Shown in pieces: positions 7,275 to 15,752 of a stretch of 32,470 nt of DNA. Where the stretch lies: assembly GCF_000175235.1 (NCBI RefSeq), contig NZ_ACQT01000024.1, forward strand, positions 1 to 32,470, given 5' to 3'. This stretch comes from Acidovorax delafieldii 2AN (lineage in GTDB: Bacteria; Pseudomonadota; Gammaproteobacteria; Burkholderiales; Burkholderiaceae_C). The position numbers were made by a program, and so were the translations under genes. Position 1 is the first letter of the stretch; each line of letters starts with the position of its first letter. Under the pieces are notes generated by a model, which saw only the letters and a program-made list of their open reading frames with translations, made no database searches and was not told where the DNA came from.

Positions 7275-8144
7275 CTTGAGTGTGTGCGCAACCGCAGTCG
7301 CCAGGGCTTTGTTCGCGGGCCCAGTTGGTGGGCGGTTGCAGCAGCCCGGACGCAGTGGCACGCGTTATGCGTAGTGCTCTCGGTGCCTGGCGGCGTGCTC
7401 TGTAGCAGTGTCGAACCAGTTCTCGGGGTGGTCCCGAGGGAAAGACCATCTGGTGGTTTCGGGAGGCGTGTGTTGTGGACCTTGTGGGGCGGAATCGACA
7501 GGATTCGGAGTATGCCCCTCAGTTGGGATACGCCTCTCACGGGGAGCATAGTGTGTTCTTCTGTGTCTGTTGGGGCGCAATCGCCAGCAGGCGCGGAGGG
7601 TGTGGTGCGACAAGTGTGGAGGGCGTCCCCAGGGGGCAGAACGCCTTTTGGGATTTGTGGCGCTGCCCTAAGTCGCCGGGATGCCTTTCGTTGGTGCGGC
7701 ACTTTCCCCGTGCTTGTGCAGGTTCGGGCAGTGAGTGCAGTAAGAAAAACATGGGAGCCCACGGATGAGGAGGTGGCGCATGGCTGCCTCTCGCCACTTT
7801 GTTGCTGCGCCGAAGATTGCATCGGGCACCGCGAACAGCTGGGTGGTGCGGCGCACAACTTCTTCAAGGCCCAGCTACGACGGAGTCTTGGGTTTCCATA
7901 CCGCCGCCGTCACCGTGCACCAGCTTTTTTGTACAGGCATGCCCGTGAATGGGGCAGCGTTGATAGCGTTGAAAACCACGCTGTTTGCCACCAGCGGAGG
8001 CCGGTGCCGGGACCCCGAGCGCAACCTCTTCATCATGCCAGGCCAACGCAAGCAAGTGCATTTTCTATGGCGCTAGTCTCGTTAACCTTCTGTGTGCATT
8101 TGCACCTTCCCTGTTAGCATGACCCTTCAATTTTTGCTTTACCG
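7275..8144. other. About 870 bp without a convincing gene
   Basis: Frames are open on both strands (for example 7284-8117 plus and 7250-7867 minus). Their translations are rich in Arg, Cys and Trp, show no domain, no signal peptide and no ribosome site, and look like chance frames in high-G+C DNA. The first 350 bp are visibly G/T-rich on the plus strand. No hairpin-U terminator, tRNA or repeat of the kinds seen elsewhere was found. It may be the 5' regulatory region of the ABC operon plus decayed sequence. Confidence 0.5.
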
Positions 8145-9125
8145 ATGCTAGCTTTTATCTTGCGCCGTCTGGTTCAGGCGGTGGTGGTCATGGTCACGGT
8201 GGCATTCATCGCCTTCATGCTGTTCCAGTTCGTCGGTGACCCCGTGGTCTTTCTGCTGGGCCAGGATGCGACCCCCGATCAGATCCGCAGCCTCAGAGCC
8301 GACCTGGGCCTCGATAAGCCCTTCTTTGTGCAGTTCTGGCACTTTCTGATCAATGCGGCGCAGGGTGAGTTCGGCCTGAGTCTGCGGCAGGGTGCCAAGG
8401 TCTCCCGCCTCATGGCAGAGCGGTTTCCCGCAACTCTGGAGCTGGCCGTGGTGGCGGCTGCGCTTGCACTGCTGGTGGGCATTCCCATGGGGGTGTACGC
8501 AGCGCTCAAGCGCGGCACCTTCATCAGCCAGCTTTTCATGACGCTTTCACTGCTGGGTGTGTCGCTGCCCACTTTCCTGATCGGTATCCTGCTGATCCTG
8601 GTGTTTGCCGTTGTCCTGGGCTGGTTTCCCAGCTTCGGGCGGGGCGAGGTGGTGCAGCTGGGCTGGTGGTCTTCGGGTCTGCTGACCGCCAAGGGCTGGC
8701 ACCACATCACCCTGCCGGCCATCACGCTGGCCATCTTCCAGCTCACCCTCATCATGCGGCTGGTGCGCGCGGAGATGCTGGAGGTGCTGCGCACCGACTA
8801 CATCAAGTTCGCGCGGGCGAGAGGGCTGTCCGACAGGGCCATCTATTTCGGCCACGCACTCAAGAACACGCTCGTGCCGGTGATGACGATCACGGGCCTG
8901 CAGTTGGGGGGGCTCATTGCCTTTGCCATCATTACCGAGACGGTCTTTCAGTGGCCGGGCATGGGGCTGCTTTTCATCCAGGCCGTGACGTTCGCGGACA
9001 TTCCGGTCATGGCGGCCTATCTGTGCCTGATCGCGTTGATCTTCGTGGTGATCAATCTCGTGGTCGACTTGCTGTATTTTGCGGTGGATCCACGCCTGCG
9101 CGTGGGCAACGCAGGAGGACACTGA
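8145..9125 (+). CDS. ABC transporter permease, DppB/OppB type
   Basis: This is the first of two inner-membrane permeases of a peptide/opine/nickel-family ABC importer. The 326-residue protein starts MLAFILRRLVQAVVVMVTVA, the usual OppB/DppB N-terminal helix, followed by the conserved LGQDATPDQIRSLRADLGLD periplasmic segment. Six hydrophobic segments are visible, and the ATPase-contacting EAA loop lies at about residues 209-241 (RAEMLEVLRTDYIKFARARG). It opens the operon. No clear Shine-Dalgarno or promoter is visible upstream. Its TGA overlaps the ATG of the M20 hydrolase as TGATG, so the two are translationally coupled. The transported compound is not determined by this subunit alone. Confidence 0.95.
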   Translation: MLAFILRRLVQAVVVMVTVAFIAFMLFQFVGDPVVFLLGQDATPDQIRSLRADLGLDKPFFVQFWHFLINAAQGEFGLSLRQGAKVSRLMAERFPATLELAVVAAALALLVGIPMGVYAALKRGTFISQLFMTLSLLGVSLPTFLIGILLILVFAVVLGWFPSFGRGEVVQLGWWSSGLLTAKGWHHITLPAITLAIFQLTLIMRLVRAEMLEVLRTDYIKFARARGLSDRAIYFGHALKNTLVPVMTITGLQLGGLIAFAIITETVFQWPGMGLLFIQAVTFADIPVMAAYLCLIALIFVVINLVVDLLYFAVDPRLRVGNAGGH

Positions 9126-10342
9126 TGCAGAATCCCCGATGGAAGGTGGGAGGCAGAGCATTCGCCCAGATCGCGCAATACCATCCCGAGCTCACGGCCC
9201 TGCGACGTGACCTGCACGCGCACCCCGAGCTCGGTTTTGAAGAGGTTTACACGGGTCGACGCGTGAAGGAAGCACTGCAAGTGTGCGGCGTGGATGAGAT
9301 CCACGAAGGCATCGGGCGCACAGGCCTCGTCGCCGTGGTGCGGGGGCGAAGCCAGTCCAGTGGCAGCATGGTGGGCCTGCGTGCGGACATGGATGCCCTT
9401 CCTATCACCGAACACAACGATTTTTCCTGGAAGTCGTGCAAGCAGGGGCTCATGCATGGCTGCGGCCATGACGGCCACACAGCCATGCTGGTGGGTGCTG
9501 CGCGCTACCTGGCCGAAACCCGCAACTTCGACGGCACCGCAGTGCTGATCTTCCAGCCGGGCGAAGAGGGGTTTGCGGGGGCCCGGGTGATGATGGAAGA
9601 CGGTCTGTTCGACCGCTTTCCGGTGCAGTCGATCTTTGCGATGCACAACTGGCCGGCGCTGAAGCCGGGCACGGTGGGTATCAACACGGGGCCGATGATG
9701 GCGGCGGCCGACCGCATCACCATCGAGATCACCGGCCGCGGAGGCCACGGTGCGCACGCCTACCAGACGGTGGACGTGGTGCTGGTGGCCGCGCACATCA
9801 TCACCGCGGCGCAGAGCATCGTGTCGCGCAACGTCCGGCCCATCGAAAGTGCCGTGGTCAGCCTGTGCGCCATCCACGCGGGCGACCTGGGCGCCTTCAG
9901 CGTGCTGCCGGGCAGCGCCACGCTCGTGGGAACGGTGCGCACCTTCAATCCGGTCGTGCAGGAACTGGTGGAACAGCGCCTCAAGGACCTTTGCAGTGCC
10001 ATTGCCCTGGGGTTCGGCGCTACGGCCACGCTGCATTACGAGCGCATGTACCCCGCCACGATCAACACCGAAAGCGAGGCGGTGTTCGCCGCCGACGTGG
10101 CCGAGTCGCTGGTGGGGGCCGACCACGTGGTGCGAGATCTGGAACCCAGCATGGGCGCTGAAGATTTCTCGTTCATGTTGCAGAACAAGCCCGGGGCCTA
10201 CCTGCGGCTGGGGCAGGGCACTGGCGCCAGCGGCAGCGCCCTGCACAACAGCCGCTATGACTTCAATGACGACGTTCTGCCGCTGGGCTCCGCACTGCAT
10301 GCCAGTCTGATCGAGCAGGCGATGCCCCTGCCTGCGGCCTGA
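9125..10342 (+). CDS. M20-family metal-dependent amidohydrolase (hippurate/IAA-amino acid hydrolase-like)
   Basis: This cytoplasmic peptidase-like enzyme (405 residues, no signal peptide) should split an N-acyl amino acid, a dipeptide or a related amide. Metal ligands of the M20D type are visible: Cys113 and His115 in HGCGHDGHT, Glu147-Glu148 in QPGEEG, His174 in AMHNWP and His374 in LHNSRYDFND. RRDLHAHPELGFEE near the N-terminus and GRGGHGAHA in the dimerisation domain are also typical. The start at 9125 is chosen because it overlaps the permease stop, follows AGGAGG, and is the point where family similarity begins. The frame is open further upstream, but only as a shadow of the permease. 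Its position inside an ABC operon suggests that it acts on the imported compound. Confidence 0.93.
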   Translation: MQNPRWKVGGRAFAQIAQYHPELTALRRDLHAHPELGFEEVYTGRRVKEALQVCGVDEIHEGIGRTGLVAVVRGRSQSSGSMVGLRADMDALPITEHNDFSWKSCKQGLMHGCGHDGHTAMLVGAARYLAETRNFDGTAVLIFQPGEEGFAGARVMMEDGLFDRFPVQSIFAMHNWPALKPGTVGINTGPMMAAADRITIEITGRGGHGAHAYQTVDVVLVAAHIITAAQSIVSRNVRPIESAVVSLCAIHAGDLGAFSVLPGSATLVGTVRTFNPVVQELVEQRLKDLCSAIALGFGATATLHYERMYPATINTESEAVFAADVAESLVGADHVVRDLEPSMGAEDFSFMLQNKPGAYLRLGQGTGASGSALHNSRYDFNDDVLPLGSALHASLIEQAMPLPAA

Positions 10343-10371
10343 CGCTTGCTTGCCCGCTGGTTGAAAGACTG

Positions 10372-10381
10372 CCCCCCCCCC
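10372..10381 (+). repeat. C10 homopolymer ahead of the binding-protein gene
   Basis: Ten consecutive C lie between the M20 stop and the binding-protein start, about 30 bp before the ATG and upstream of its AGGAG site. Runs of this length slip easily during replication. Here the run could alter leader spacing but not a reading frame. Confidence 0.8.
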
Positions 10382-10410
10382 GTTTCCCCGTCCACCCTCA
10401 GGAGATTTGC

Positions 10411-11988
10411 ATGAAATTCCAGAAGAAAATGGTCTCTTCTCTCGTGTTTTCGGCGCTGGCTGCTACTGCGTTGATAGCAAATGCCCAGACGATCCGTATC
10501 GCCAACCAGGGTGACGCGCTTTCCATGGACCCGCACTCGCTCAATGAGTCGCTGCAGTTGAGCACCACGGGCAATATCTACGAGCCCCTGGTGGGCCGCA
10601 ACAAGGACCTGAGCCTCGCCCCTGCGCTGGCCACGGCCTGGAAGCAGACTTCTCCCACCGTGTGGCAGTTCGAGTTGCGCAAGGGCGTGCAATTCCATGA
10701 TGGAACCCCGTTCACCGCCGACGATGTGCTGTTCAGCTTTGCACGCACCCAGGTCGAGGGCTCCGACATGAAGAGCTATACCAACGACTTCAAGGAAGTG
10801 CGCAAGATCAACGACCACCTCATCGAGATCGAAACCAAGACACCGTTCCCCATTCTTCCGGACGTGATCTCGCAAGTGGCCATCATGAGCAAGAAGTGGT
10901 GCGAGGCCAACCAGGCCGTGGCACCCGTGGACCGCCGCAAGGGCATTGAAAACGCCGCCTCATTCCGGGCCAACGGCACCGGGCCGTTCCGGCTGCGGGA
11001 GCGCCAACCCAACGTGCGCACGGTGTTCACCCGCAACGGTACCTACTGGGGCAAGATCGAGGGCAACGTGTCCGAGGTCATCTTCACGCCCATCGGCAAC
11101 GACGCGACCCGCGTGGCGGCCCTGTTGTCGGGCGAGGTGGACGTCATGGAGCCGGTGCCGGTGCAGGACATCGAGCGCGTGAACAGCGGCGCCAACACCC
11201 GCGCTATCACCGGCCCCGAATTGCGCACCATCTTCCTGGGCATGGACCAGAAGCGCGATGAGTTGCTGTACTCGAGCGTGAAGGGCAAGAACCCGTTCAA
11301 GGACAAGCGCGTGCGCCAGGCCTTCTACCAGGCCATCGACATCGAGGGCATCAAGAAGACCGTCATGCGGGGCGCCTCCAACCCCTCTGCGTTGATGGTG
11401 GGGCCGGGCATCAATGGCTTCCAGCCCGACGCCAAACGCCTGCCGTACGACGTGGAAGCGGCCAAGAAGCTCATGGCCGAAGCCGGCTATGCCAATGGCT
11501 TCGAGGTGTCCATGAACTGCCCGAACGACCGTTACGTGAACGATGGCCGCATTTGCCAGGCGGTGGCGGCCAATCTGGCCCGCATCAACGTCAAGATCAA
11601 TCTGCAGGCCGAAACCAAGGGCACTTATTTCCCCAAGGTGCTGCGCCGCGATACCAGCTTCTACATGCTGGGCTGGACGCCCTCCACCTACGATGCGCAC
11701 AACGCCCTCAATGCCCTCATGGCCTGCGTGGACGACAAGGGCGCGGGCCAGTTCAACCTGGGCGCCTATTGCAACCCCAAGGTGGACGAGCTGATCAAGA
11801 AGATCCAGTCCGAAACCGACAAGACCAAGCGCAACGCCATGATCAAGGAAGCGTTTGACCTGCACTCGGCAGATGTGGGCCACCTGCCGCTGCACCAGCA
11901 GTCCCTCGCCTGGGGGGTGAGCAAGAAGGTCAAGCTCGTGCAGCTGGCGGACAACTACATGCCCTTCAAGTGGATGAGCAAGAACTGA
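10411..11988 (+). CDS. Periplasmic substrate-binding protein of the peptide/nickel ABC importer (SBP family 5)
   Basis: The 525-residue precursor has a Sec signal peptide, MKFQKKMVSSLVFSALAATA to about Ala25, giving a mature N-terminus QTIRIANQGDALSMDPHS. The SBP_bac_5 hallmarks follow: the NIYEPLVG segment, LATAWKQTSPTVWQFELRKG and FHDGTPFTADDVLFSF, then a C-terminal lobe with VRQAFYQAIDIEGI. Length and motifs match DppA/OppA-type proteins that bind di- or oligopeptides and related compounds. AGGAG lies 6-10 bp before the ATG. The codons for the end of the signal peptide (10462-10480) resemble the GATAGC part of the local repeat family, which may be coincidence. Together with the M20 enzyme this suggests an amide-containing ligand, an inference from context. 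Confidence 0.95.
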   Translation: MKFQKKMVSSLVFSALAATALIANAQTIRIANQGDALSMDPHSLNESLQLSTTGNIYEPLVGRNKDLSLAPALATAWKQTSPTVWQFELRKGVQFHDGTPFTADDVLFSFARTQVEGSDMKSYTNDFKEVRKINDHLIEIETKTPFPILPDVISQVAIMSKKWCEANQAVAPVDRRKGIENAASFRANGTGPFRLRERQPNVRTVFTRNGTYWGKIEGNVSEVIFTPIGNDATRVAALLSGEVDVMEPVPVQDIERVNSGANTRAITGPELRTIFLGMDQKRDELLYSSVKGKNPFKDKRVRQAFYQAIDIEGIKKTVMRGASNPSALMVGPGINGFQPDAKRLPYDVEAAKKLMAEAGYANGFEVSMNCPNDRYVNDGRICQAVAANLARINVKINLQAETKGTYFPKVLRRDTSFYMLGWTPSTYDAHNALNALMACVDDKGAGQFNLGAYCNPKVDELIKKIQSETDKTKRNAMIKEAFDLHSADVGHLPLHQQSLAWGVSKKVKLVQLADNYMPFKWMSKN

Positions 11989-12073
11989 CCCTCCGCCCTC
12001 GGCCCCTCCCAGGGCAGCAAGGCGTGGCAGCACGGCATGCCGCGTCTTGCTGCGCGTTTTCTGGTTTCCTCCG

Positions 12074-12985
12074 ATGAAAAAAACCCTTGCACGCTGGCTT
12101 GACAGCGATGTTGGCTACAGCTTTCGCACATCGCCCATGGCCATGCTGGCGGCCGTGATTGCCGTGGTGTGCGTGTTCTGTTCACTGTTTGCCGGGTGGG
12201 TGGCGCCCCACAATCCATTCGATCTGTCCTCGCTGGAGCTGGGCGATGCGCGCCTGCCGCCGGCCTGGAGCGCCGAGGGTTCCAGCAAATACTTGCTGGG
12301 CACCGACGACCAGGGGCGTGACATTCTTTCGGCCCTGATCTATGGGGCGCGCATCTCCCTCGTGGTGGGGCTGGCTTCGGTCGTGTTGTCTGTGGTCGTG
12401 GGGGTGGCGCTGGGCCTGCTGGCAGGTTTCCGGGGGGGGTGGATCGATGGCGCGCTGATGCGTCTGTGCGATGTGATGCTGTCGTTTCCCGCCATCCTGG
12501 TGGCGCTGCTGATCGCAGGGGTGGGACGGGCCCTCTTCCCCAACGCGCACGAATCGCTGGCCTTCGGCGTGCTGATTTTCTCGATCTCGCTGACGGGCTG
12601 GGTGCAGTACGCGCGCACGGTGCGTGGCTCCACGCTGGTGGAGCGCAACAAGGAATACGTCCAGGCAGCGCGCGTCACGGGCGTGGCGCCGATGCGCATC
12701 ATGCGCAAGCACGTGCTGCCCAATGTGATGGGCCCGGTCATGGTGCTGGCCACCATCCAGGTGGCAACGGCCATCATCACCGAGGCCACCCTGTCGTTCC
12801 TGGGCGTGGGGGCGCCGCCCACGTCGCCCTCGCTGGGGACGCTGATCCGTGTCGGCAACGATTACCTGTTTTCGGGCGAGTGGTGGATCACGGTCTTTCC
12901 GGGGCTCATGCTGGTGCTGATTGCGCTGTCGGTGAACCTGTTGGGCGACTGGCTGCGCGATGCCCTCAACCCGCGCTTGCGCTAG
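12074..12985 (+). CDS. ABC transporter permease, DppC/OppC type
   Basis: This is the second inner-membrane permease of the importer, 303 residues. It begins MKKTLARWLDSDVGYSFRTS, with the first helix at about 21-43 (MAMLAAVIAVVCVFCSLFAG). The OppC hallmark HNPFDLSSLELGDARLPPAW and LLGTDDQGRDILSALIYGAR follow, and the EAA loop is at VERNKEYVQAARVTG. An in-frame TTG at 12047 would add nine residues with no family support, so the ATG at 12074 is preferred, although no strong Shine-Dalgarno precedes either. It lies 85 bp after the binding protein. The 189 bp to the next gene hold only a GCCGGG/CCCGGC hairpin (about 13117-13138) and a 56-codon Arg-rich frame that was not accepted. Confidence 0.94.
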   Translation: MKKTLARWLDSDVGYSFRTSPMAMLAAVIAVVCVFCSLFAGWVAPHNPFDLSSLELGDARLPPAWSAEGSSKYLLGTDDQGRDILSALIYGARISLVVGLASVVLSVVVGVALGLLAGFRGGWIDGALMRLCDVMLSFPAILVALLIAGVGRALFPNAHESLAFGVLIFSISLTGWVQYARTVRGSTLVERNKEYVQAARVTGVAPMRIMRKHVLPNVMGPVMVLATIQVATAIITEATLSFLGVGAPPTSPSLGTLIRVGNDYLFSGEWWITVFPGLMLVLIALSVNLLGDWLRDALNPRLR

Positions 12986-13174
12986 CGCCATGGCTTGTCT
13001 GCGCATTCTGTCCCGCCGCCCCGGCCGGCACGCGGGTCGCGATGGCGATGCCTTGGCCTGCGTCCATCGGTCCAGCGGCCTCTGGGCCGCCGCCACCCTC
13101 CGCCCTGGGTTCCTGCATGCCGGGTTGCGGCAGCCCGGCGGTGAATCTCTTGCTTTCTGAGCCCTGGTATTGCG

Positions 13175-14146
13175 ATGAGCCTTTTAGAAGTCAAAAACCT
13201 TGTGGTGGAATTTCCGGGCCGGCGCGGCACGCTGCGCGCGCTCGACGATATTTCGTTTTCCATCGCCCCGGGTGAGATCCTGGGCGTGGTGGGGGAGTCG
13301 GGGGCCGGCAAGTCGCTCACGGGCGCCGCCATCATCGGCCTGCTTGAATCGCCGGGGCGGGTGGCTGCGGGCCAGATCCTGCTGGAGGGCCAGCGCATCG
13401 ACAACCTGGGCAACGAACAGATGCGCCACATCCGCGGGCGGCGCATCGGCGCGATTTTCCAGGACCCGCTGACCTCGCTCAACCCGCTGTACACCGTGGG
13501 CCAGCAGCTCATTGAAACCATCCAGGCGCACCTGCCGGTGAACGCTGCGGAAGCCCGGCGGCGCGCCATTGCGCTGCTGCAGGACACGGGCATTCCGGCG
13601 GCCGAGCAGCGTATCGACCACTACCCGCACCAGTTCTCGGGCGGCATGCGCCAGCGCGTGGTGATTGCGTTGGCCCTGGCCGCTGAGCCTCAGCTCATCG
13701 TGGCCGACGAGCCCACTACCGCGCTCGATGTGTCGATCCAGGCGCAGATCATCACGCTGCTGAAAAACATCTGCAAGTCACGTGGTGCCGCCGTGATGCT
13801 CATCACCCACGACATGGGCGTGATCGCCGAAACCTGCGACCGGGTGGCGGTGCTCTATGCGGGGCGCGTGGTGGAAATCGGCCCGGTGCACGAAGTCATC
13901 AACCACCCCGCCCACCCCTACACCGCGGGGCTCATGGCCTCCATTCCCGACATGACGCAGGACCGCGAGCGCCTGAACCAGATTGACGGCGCCATGCCCC
14001 GCCTGAACGCCATTCCCCCCGGCTGCGCCTTCAACCCGCGCTGCCCGCGCCGCTTTGACCGCTGCACTGCCGAGCGGCCCGACTTGCTGCCCGCAGGTGC
14101 CACCCGCGCGGCCTGCTGGCTGCACGCTGCGGAGGTGGCGGCATGA
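13175..14146 (+). CDS. ABC transporter ATPase, DppD/OppD type
   Basis: This is the first of two nucleotide-binding subunits, 323 residues and cytoplasmic. Walker A is GESGAGKS at residues 40-47. The signature is SGGMRQR, Walker B is [12 protein letters not shown], and the H-loop is in ITHDMGV. The C-terminal oligopeptide-transporter extension carries the four-cysteine pattern [14 protein letters not shown] and a later Cys, which in OppD/DppD relatives binds an iron-sulfur cluster or stabilises the dimer. The last four bases overlap the start of the next ATPase gene (ATGA), so the pair is made together. The start follows from the conserved opening [11 protein letters not shown]. Confidence 0.95.
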   Translation: MSLLEVKNLVVEFPGRRGTLRALDDISFSIAPGEILGVVGESGAGKSLTGAAIIGLLESPGRVAAGQILLEGQRIDNLGNEQMRHIRGRRIGAIFQDPLTSLNPLYTVGQQLIETIQAHLPVNAAEARRRAIALLQDTGIPAAEQRIDHYPHQFSGGMRQRVVIALALAAEPQLIVADEPTTALDVSIQAQIITLLKNICKSRGAAVMLITHDMGVIAETCDRVAVLYAGRVVEIGPVHEVINHPAHPYTAGLMASIPDMTQDRERLNQIDGAMPRLNAIPPGCAFNPRCPRRFDRCTAERPDLLPAGATRAACWLHAAEVAA

Positions 14147-15156
14147 TCGCAACGACATCTACCAGCGTGCCCCTGGTGCAGGCGCACGACCTCGCCAAGA
14201 CCTTTGATGTCTCGGCCCCCTGGCTCAACCGCGTACTCGAAGGCAAGCCGCGCACGCTGCTGCACGCCGTGGATGGCGTGAGTTTCGAAATCGAAAAAGG
14301 CAAGACGCTGGCCCTGGTGGGCGAATCCGGCTGCGGCAAAAGCACCGTGGCACGTCTGCTGGTGGGGCTGTACGAGCCCACGCGCGGCGGCCTGAACTTT
14401 GACGGACAGGACGCGCACGCGGCCTTCAAGGGCAGTAATTCCAAGGCCATGCGCCGCCGCATCCAGATGATCTTCCAGGACCCCTACGCCAGCCTGAACC
14501 CGCGCTGGCTGGTGGAAGACATCGTCGGCGAGCCGCTGCGCGAGCATGGCCTTATCACCGACAAGGCCCAGCTGAAAGCACGCGTGGGCGAGCTGCTCCA
14601 GTCCGTGGGCCTGTCGCCGCTCGACATGGCCAAGTACCCGCACCAGTTCTCGGGCGGGCAGCGCCAGCGCATCTCCATCGCCCGCGCCCTGGCCACCGAG
14701 CCCGAGTTTCTGGTGTGCGATGAGCCCACCAGCGCGCTCGATGTATCGGTGCAGGCGCAGGTGCTCAACATCATGAAGGACCTGCAGCGCCAGCGGCAGC
14801 TCACCTACCTGTTCATCAGCCACAACCTGGCCGTAGTGCGCCACGTGAGCGACCAGGTGGGCGTGATGTACCTGGGCCGCCTGGTGGAGCTGGCCGACAA
14901 GCACACGCTGTTCGATACCCCTCGCCATCCCTACACGCGCATGCTGCTCGATGCCATCCCCAAGATGCACGATACCGGCAAGGCGCGCACGCCCGTGCAG
15001 GGCGAAGTGCCCAACCCGCTGAGCCCGCCGCCGGGCTGCGCGTTCAACCCCCGCTGCCCGCATGCGAACGAGCGGTGCCGGGCCGAGCGGCCGCAGCTGC
15101 TGAGCCTGGGCGGCATCCGCATCGCCTGCCACGCGGTGGAGGAGGGGCGGATCTGA
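14143..15156 (+). CDS. ABC transporter ATPase, DppF/OppF type
   Basis: This is the second nucleotide-binding subunit, 337 residues, forming a heterodimer with the preceding ATPase. Walker A is GESGCGKS at residues 60-67. The other motifs are signature SGGQRQR, Walker B LVCDEPTSALD and H-loop ISHNLAV. The segment FQDPYASLNPRW is typical of OppF/DppF Q-loops. The C-terminal [14 protein letters not shown] motif is present as in its partner. The about 20-residue insertion near the N-terminus (SAPWLNRVLEGKPRT) is typical of the F-type subunit. It is the last gene of the operon. A hairpin repeat (15172-15222) follows 15 bp later, and no classic terminator is seen. Confidence 0.95.
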   Translation: MIATTSTSVPLVQAHDLAKTFDVSAPWLNRVLEGKPRTLLHAVDGVSFEIEKGKTLALVGESGCGKSTVARLLVGLYEPTRGGLNFDGQDAHAAFKGSNSKAMRRRIQMIFQDPYASLNPRWLVEDIVGEPLREHGLITDKAQLKARVGELLQSVGLSPLDMAKYPHQFSGGQRQRISIARALATEPEFLVCDEPTSALDVSVQAQVLNIMKDLQRQRQLTYLFISHNLAVVRHVSDQVGVMYLGRLVELADKHTLFDTPRHPYTRMLLDAIPKMHDTGKARTPVQGEVPNPLSPPPGCAFNPRCPHANERCRAERPQLLSLGGIRIACHAVEEGRI

Positions 15157-15171
15157 AGCGTGGCGATGCTC

Positions 15172-15222
15172 CTGAAAAAGGAGCTATTGGCGCTTGTGCA
15201 ACAAGCGCTACAAGCTGATTTG
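15172..15222 (+). repeat. Intergenic hairpin repeat after the ABC operon
   Basis: The GAGCTATTG block is followed by GCGCTTG-TGCAA-CAAGCGC (15190-15208, perfect 7-bp stem) and TACAAGC, the same core as at 912-970 and 29744-29800. Confidence 0.85.
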
Positions 15223-15248
15223 ACGCAATTTTTGTCCAGGAGACCCGC

Positions 15249-15746
15249 ATGACTGACTTCACCCTCGTGAGCCCCGACATCCCCAGCGGCGGCACCGTGC
15301 CGGCGCATTTCGAGTTCGATGGCTTCGGCTGTTCAGGCCAGAACCGCTCGCCCGCGTTGCAGTGGAGCGGTGCGCCCGCAGGCACGCAGAGCTTTGCCGT
15401 CACCGTGTACGACCCCGATGCGCCCACCGGTTCGGGCTGGTGGCACTGGTTCGTGGTGGACCTGCCGGCCGGCACCACGCAACTGGCGCCCCATGCGGGT
15501 GCGCAGGGCAGTGCGGGCCTGCCCGCGCCGGCACGCCAGATCCGCAACGACTACGGCGCGCTGGCCTGGGGCGGTGTGTGCCCGCCGCCCGGCGACAAGC
15601 CGCACCGCTACGTCTTTACCGTGCATGCGCTCAGCGTGCCCCGGCTGGACATTCCCGACGATGCCACGGCAGCACTGGCGGGCTTCATGGTCAACGCCCA
15701 CACGCTGGGCAAGGCCAGCTTCACGGCCACCTACGGTCGGCCCTGA
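15249..15746 (+). CDS. YbhB/YbcL family (PEBP, Raf kinase inhibitor-like) protein
   Basis: The 165-residue protein belongs to the phosphatidylethanolamine-binding-protein superfamily, whose bacterial members have no settled biochemical role. The conserved anion-binding pocket motifs are visible: the DPDAP segment (residues 55-59), GWWHWFV with His66, the GGVCPPPGDKPHRYVF loop, and the C-terminal helix region HTLGKASFTATYGR. There is no signal peptide, so it is probably cytoplasmic. CAGGAG lies just ahead of the ATG. It stands alone between a hairpin repeat and a convergent LysR gene whose stop lies 6 bp from its own, so the two transcripts probably overlap at their 3' ends. Confidence 0.92.
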   Translation: MTDFTLVSPDIPSGGTVPAHFEFDGFGCSGQNRSPALQWSGAPAGTQSFAVTVYDPDAPTGSGWWHWFVVDLPAGTTQLAPHAGAQGSAGLPAPARQIRNDYGALAWGGVCPPPGDKPHRYVFTVHALSVPRLDIPDDATAALAGFMVNAHTLGKASFTATYGRP

Positions 15747-15752
15747 ACGTTT

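Noticed and set aside
7700-7730. Sigma54-like GGCAC...TGCTT element
   Set aside because: The GG-to-GC spacing is 12 rather than the required 10 bases, and no gene follows closely.
7284-8117. 277-codon frame in the gene-poor stretch, and 7250-7867 on the other strand
   Set aside because: Both are Arg/Cys/Trp-rich with no ribosome site, domain or plausible N-terminus.
8666-9124. N-terminal extension of the M20 hydrolase frame
   Set aside because: It overlaps the permease coding region; family similarity begins at the ATG at 9125, which follows AGGAGG.
12990-13160. 56-codon frame between the DppC-type permease and the first ATPase
   Set aside because: Arg-rich, no ribosome site, no recognisable family; treated as spacer.
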